Source: Syntrophobacterales bacterium | GTDB taxonomy: Bacteria; Desulfobacterota; Syntrophia; Syntrophales; UBA6807 | Assembly: GCA_021159265.1 (NCBI GenBank) | Contig: JAGGSD010000104.1 | Span: forward strand, 1-6,696 | Length of the DNA stretch: 6,696 nt | Direction: 5' to 3' | Shown here: positions 5,018 to 6,696 of the stretch, piece by piece | Layout of the letters: every line of letters starts with the position of its first letter | How positions within the stretch are numbered: position 1 is the first letter of the stretch | Program-made: the position numbers and the translations under genes | The notes under the pieces: generated by a model | Told to the model about the DNA's origin: nothing | Database searches by the model: none | The model's input: the letters and a program-made list of their open reading frames with translations, nothing else

Positions 5018-6592
5018 ATGAAGGTTTGCAGCGTGAGTGAAATAAGATCTATGGATAGAAACGCCATCGAGAAATTCGGCATCAAAGATGAACTTTTGAT
5101 GGAAAATGCGGCCCTTGCAACTTATTCTGTTATTCAGGATGAATTCGGGATCAAAGGTAAGAAATTTGTTGTTTTTTGCGGCGCCGGTAATAACGGAGGG
5201 GACGGATGTGTGATTGCAAGGAAACTCCATTCAAATGGCGGCGACGTTACCGTTTTTACCTTGGGTGATATGAACAAATTGACGGGGGCCGCGAAGATGA
5301 ATTTTAATATTCTATCGAAGATTCCTCTGGAAATTCAGAAGGTGGGCTCTGCCGAATCTATAAGGACGGAAGTCCTCCACTGTGATGCCGTTGTGGATGC
5401 GATTTTTGGCACGGGTCTTGCCCGGGAGGTAGGTGGCATTTACCGGGAAATCATTCAATTGATTAATGAAAGTAAAAAGAAGGTGTTCAGCGTTGATATC
5501 CCTTCAGGTGTTAACGGTGATACGGGTGAAATTCTGGGAGTCGCAGTAAAGGCCGACTATACGGTGACTTTCGGTCTCCCCAAGAGGGGGAATATACTTT
5601 ATCCCGGTTATGAACAATGTGGAAAATTGTATGTTACTCATATTTCTTTCCCGCCTGCGCTGTATGAAGACAAATCCGTCAAAGTTGAGATAAATGATCC
5701 TGTGTCTCTGCCCTCGAAAGATAAAAAAGCTCACAAGGGTGATTTTGGGGAGGCGCTTTTTATTGCAGGCGCGGCAAGCTATTTTGGAGCGCCTTATTTT
5801 GCCGCTATGTCCTTTCTCAAAGGAGGTGGGGGGTATGCCCGCCTAGCCGCACCCATCTCAATTACTCCTTTTATTGGCGGAAAAGGTAGTGAAATTGTCT
5901 TCATCCCTCAGAATGAAACGGGCGAAGGCAGCATTTCTCTGGAAAATGAAGACCAACTCCTTAAACTTTCGGAGAAGATGGATATGGTGGTTATCGGCCC
6001 CGGCCTGTCCCTTAACGAGGAGACACAACATCTGGTCAGGAAACTGGTCAGGGAGATAAAAAAACCAATACTTATTGATGGGGATGGCATTACAGCAATC
6101 TCTCAGGATCCGGCAATATTGAGTGAAAGATCAGATGCGACTATACTAACACCTCATCTGGGGGAAATGTCGAGAATTACAAAGTTGCCCGTAGAAGAAA
6201 TAGACCGGAATAAGATCGATGTTCTTCAAAGAACATCTAAAGAACTGAATTCGATTATTGTCTTAAAAGGCGCTCATTCCCTTACAGGGTACCCGGATGG
6301 AGGAGTTTTCATCAACATGAGTGGTAATCCGGGGATGGCTACTGCCGGATCCGGCGATATTCTCACGGGAACCGTTGCCGCAATGTTCGGCATGGGGCAA
6401 TCAGTCGAAGATGCCGTCAGAACGGGTGTTTTTGTTCACGGATTGTCCGGGGATCTGGCGGCCAGAGATATTGGAGAGGATGGCATGACTGCCGGGGATA
6501 TTCTGGATTACCTGCCTTATGCCGTAAAAATTATACGCGATGGGGATGATGAAGAGTTAGAGGATATGGACTATTATTTTGATATTATATAA
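5018..6592 (+). CDS. nnr: Bifunctional NAD(P)H-hydrate epimerase / dehydratase
   Basis: Metabolite-repair enzyme. The N-terminal YjeF domain epimerises R- and S-NAD(P)HX, and the C-terminal ribokinase-like domain dehydrates S-NAD(P)HX back to NAD(P)H using a nucleotide, normally ADP in bacteria. It is 524 residues, a full length for the fused form. Epimerase motifs are GAGNNGGDG (55-63), VVDAIFGTGL with D127, and SVDIPSGVNGDTGE around D160. Dehydratase motifs are KGDFGEALFIAG (240-251), VVIGPGLS, LIDGDGI, LTPHLGEM (377-384), VLKGAHS, and NPGMATAGSGDILTG with catalytic D447. A short acidic tail (508-520) follows the last motif. The ATG is supported by a GAGGGGG ribosome binding site eight bases upstream and by the typical Nnr opening MKVCSVSEIRSMDRNAIEKFGI. 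It is divergent from the CoA transferase; housekeeping, intact and cytosolic. Confidence 0.97.
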   Translation: MKVCSVSEIRSMDRNAIEKFGIKDELLMENAALATYSVIQDEFGIKGKKFVVFCGAGNNGGDGCVIARKLHSNGGDVTVFTLGDMNKLTGAAKMNFNILSKIPLEIQKVGSAESIRTEVLHCDAVVDAIFGTGLAREVGGIYREIIQLINESKKKVFSVDIPSGVNGDTGEILGVAVKADYTVTFGLPKRGNILYPGYEQCGKLYVTHISFPPALYEDKSVKVEINDPVSLPSKDKKAHKGDFGEALFIAGAASYFGAPYFAAMSFLKGGGGYARLAAPISITPFIGGKGSEIVFIPQNETGEGSISLENEDQLLKLSEKMDMVVIGPGLSLNEETQHLVRKLVREIKKPILIDGDGITAISQDPAILSERSDATILTPHLGEMSRITKLPVEEIDRNKIDVLQRTSKELNSIIVLKGAHSLTGYPDGGVFINMSGNPGMATAGSGDILTGTVAAMFGMGQSVEDAVRTGVFVHGLSGDLAARDIGEDGMTAGDILDYLPYAVKIIRDGDDEELEDMDYYFDII

Positions 6593-6696
6593 ATAAGTCC
6601 CTTAGTTGTAATATCCTTGCAAAAATGGCAAAAGAATTTCTTTATGGCTGATAAGTCCTTGCAAAACTTAAATCCGAATATCGAATTTCGAAACTC
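6593..6696. repeat. Short direct repeats and CGAA-phased heptads at the right edge
   Basis: ATAAGTCC occurs at 6593-6600 and 6651-6658, and TCCTTGCAAAA at 6614-6624 and 6656-6666. At the very end, CGAATAT, CGAATTT and CGAAACT follow each other at exact 7-bp spacing (6675-6695) and run off the window. This looks like the edge of a degenerate heptad or dispersed repeat downstream of nnr. No GC-rich terminator hairpin and no gene is visible here. Confidence 0.45.

Noticed and set aside
4943..5230. 95-residue minus-strand frame overlapping the 5' end of nnr
   Set aside because: It is antisense to the conserved Nnr N-terminus, has no family resemblance and no clear ribosome binding site.
6625..6650. 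AT-rich AAAGAA/TTCTTT symmetry as a terminator after nnr
   Set aside because: The arms are six A-T-rich pairs around a single base, with no GC-rich stem and no T-tract following.

Overview
This is a bacterial window with moderate G+C in the genes and AT-rich intergenic DNA. It holds seven convincing protein genes: six on the minus strand and one on the plus strand. No rRNA, tRNA or CRISPR repeat array was found. Taxonomy cannot be fixed from the sequence. Short GC-rich palindromic repeats, a CaiB-type CoA transferase and a fused two-domain Nnr fit an anaerobic, Desulfobacterota-like bacterium, but this is a low-confidence guess.

Layout, left to right. Positions 1-291 are non-coding and carry a composite palindromic element (13-93). 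Positions 292-960 hold a minus-strand toxin-antitoxin pair: a PIN-domain VapC-type toxin downstream of an AbrB/SpoVT-fold antitoxin. A good sigma70-like promoter precedes the pair, and its -10 box lies inside a perfect 16-bp palindrome, probably the autoregulatory operator. Positions 1046-2425 hold cas2 and cas1, the CRISPR spacer-acquisition pair, with all expected active-site residues. Between them lies a GC-rich hairpin that abuts the cas2 ribosome binding site. Positions 2540-3616 encode an ERCC4/XPF-type nuclease with an uncharacterised N-terminal region and a C-terminal winged-helix-like tail. It is transcribed toward cas1. A TTGACA -35 box just past its stop codon suggests that cas1-cas2 also has its own promoter. 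Positions 3642-4859 encode a class III CoA transferase, 25 bases upstream of the nuclease gene. A divergent AT-rich intergenic region then leads to nnr (5018-6592, plus strand), the metabolite-repair enzyme for damaged NAD(P)H. The right edge (6593-6696) has small direct repeats and the start of a CGAA-phased heptad repeat.

How the parts relate. The right half (CoA transferase, Nnr) is ordinary metabolism. The left half is an accessory or defence-like block: ERCC4 nuclease, Cas1, Cas2 and a toxin-antitoxin pair, all in one orientation. No Cas effector, Cas4, Cas6 or array is visible. The adaptation module is therefore either the edge of a CRISPR locus continuing to the left, an orphan, or part of something less usual involving the ERCC4 nuclease. 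That last option is the only candidate here for an undescribed system, and it rests on gene adjacency alone.
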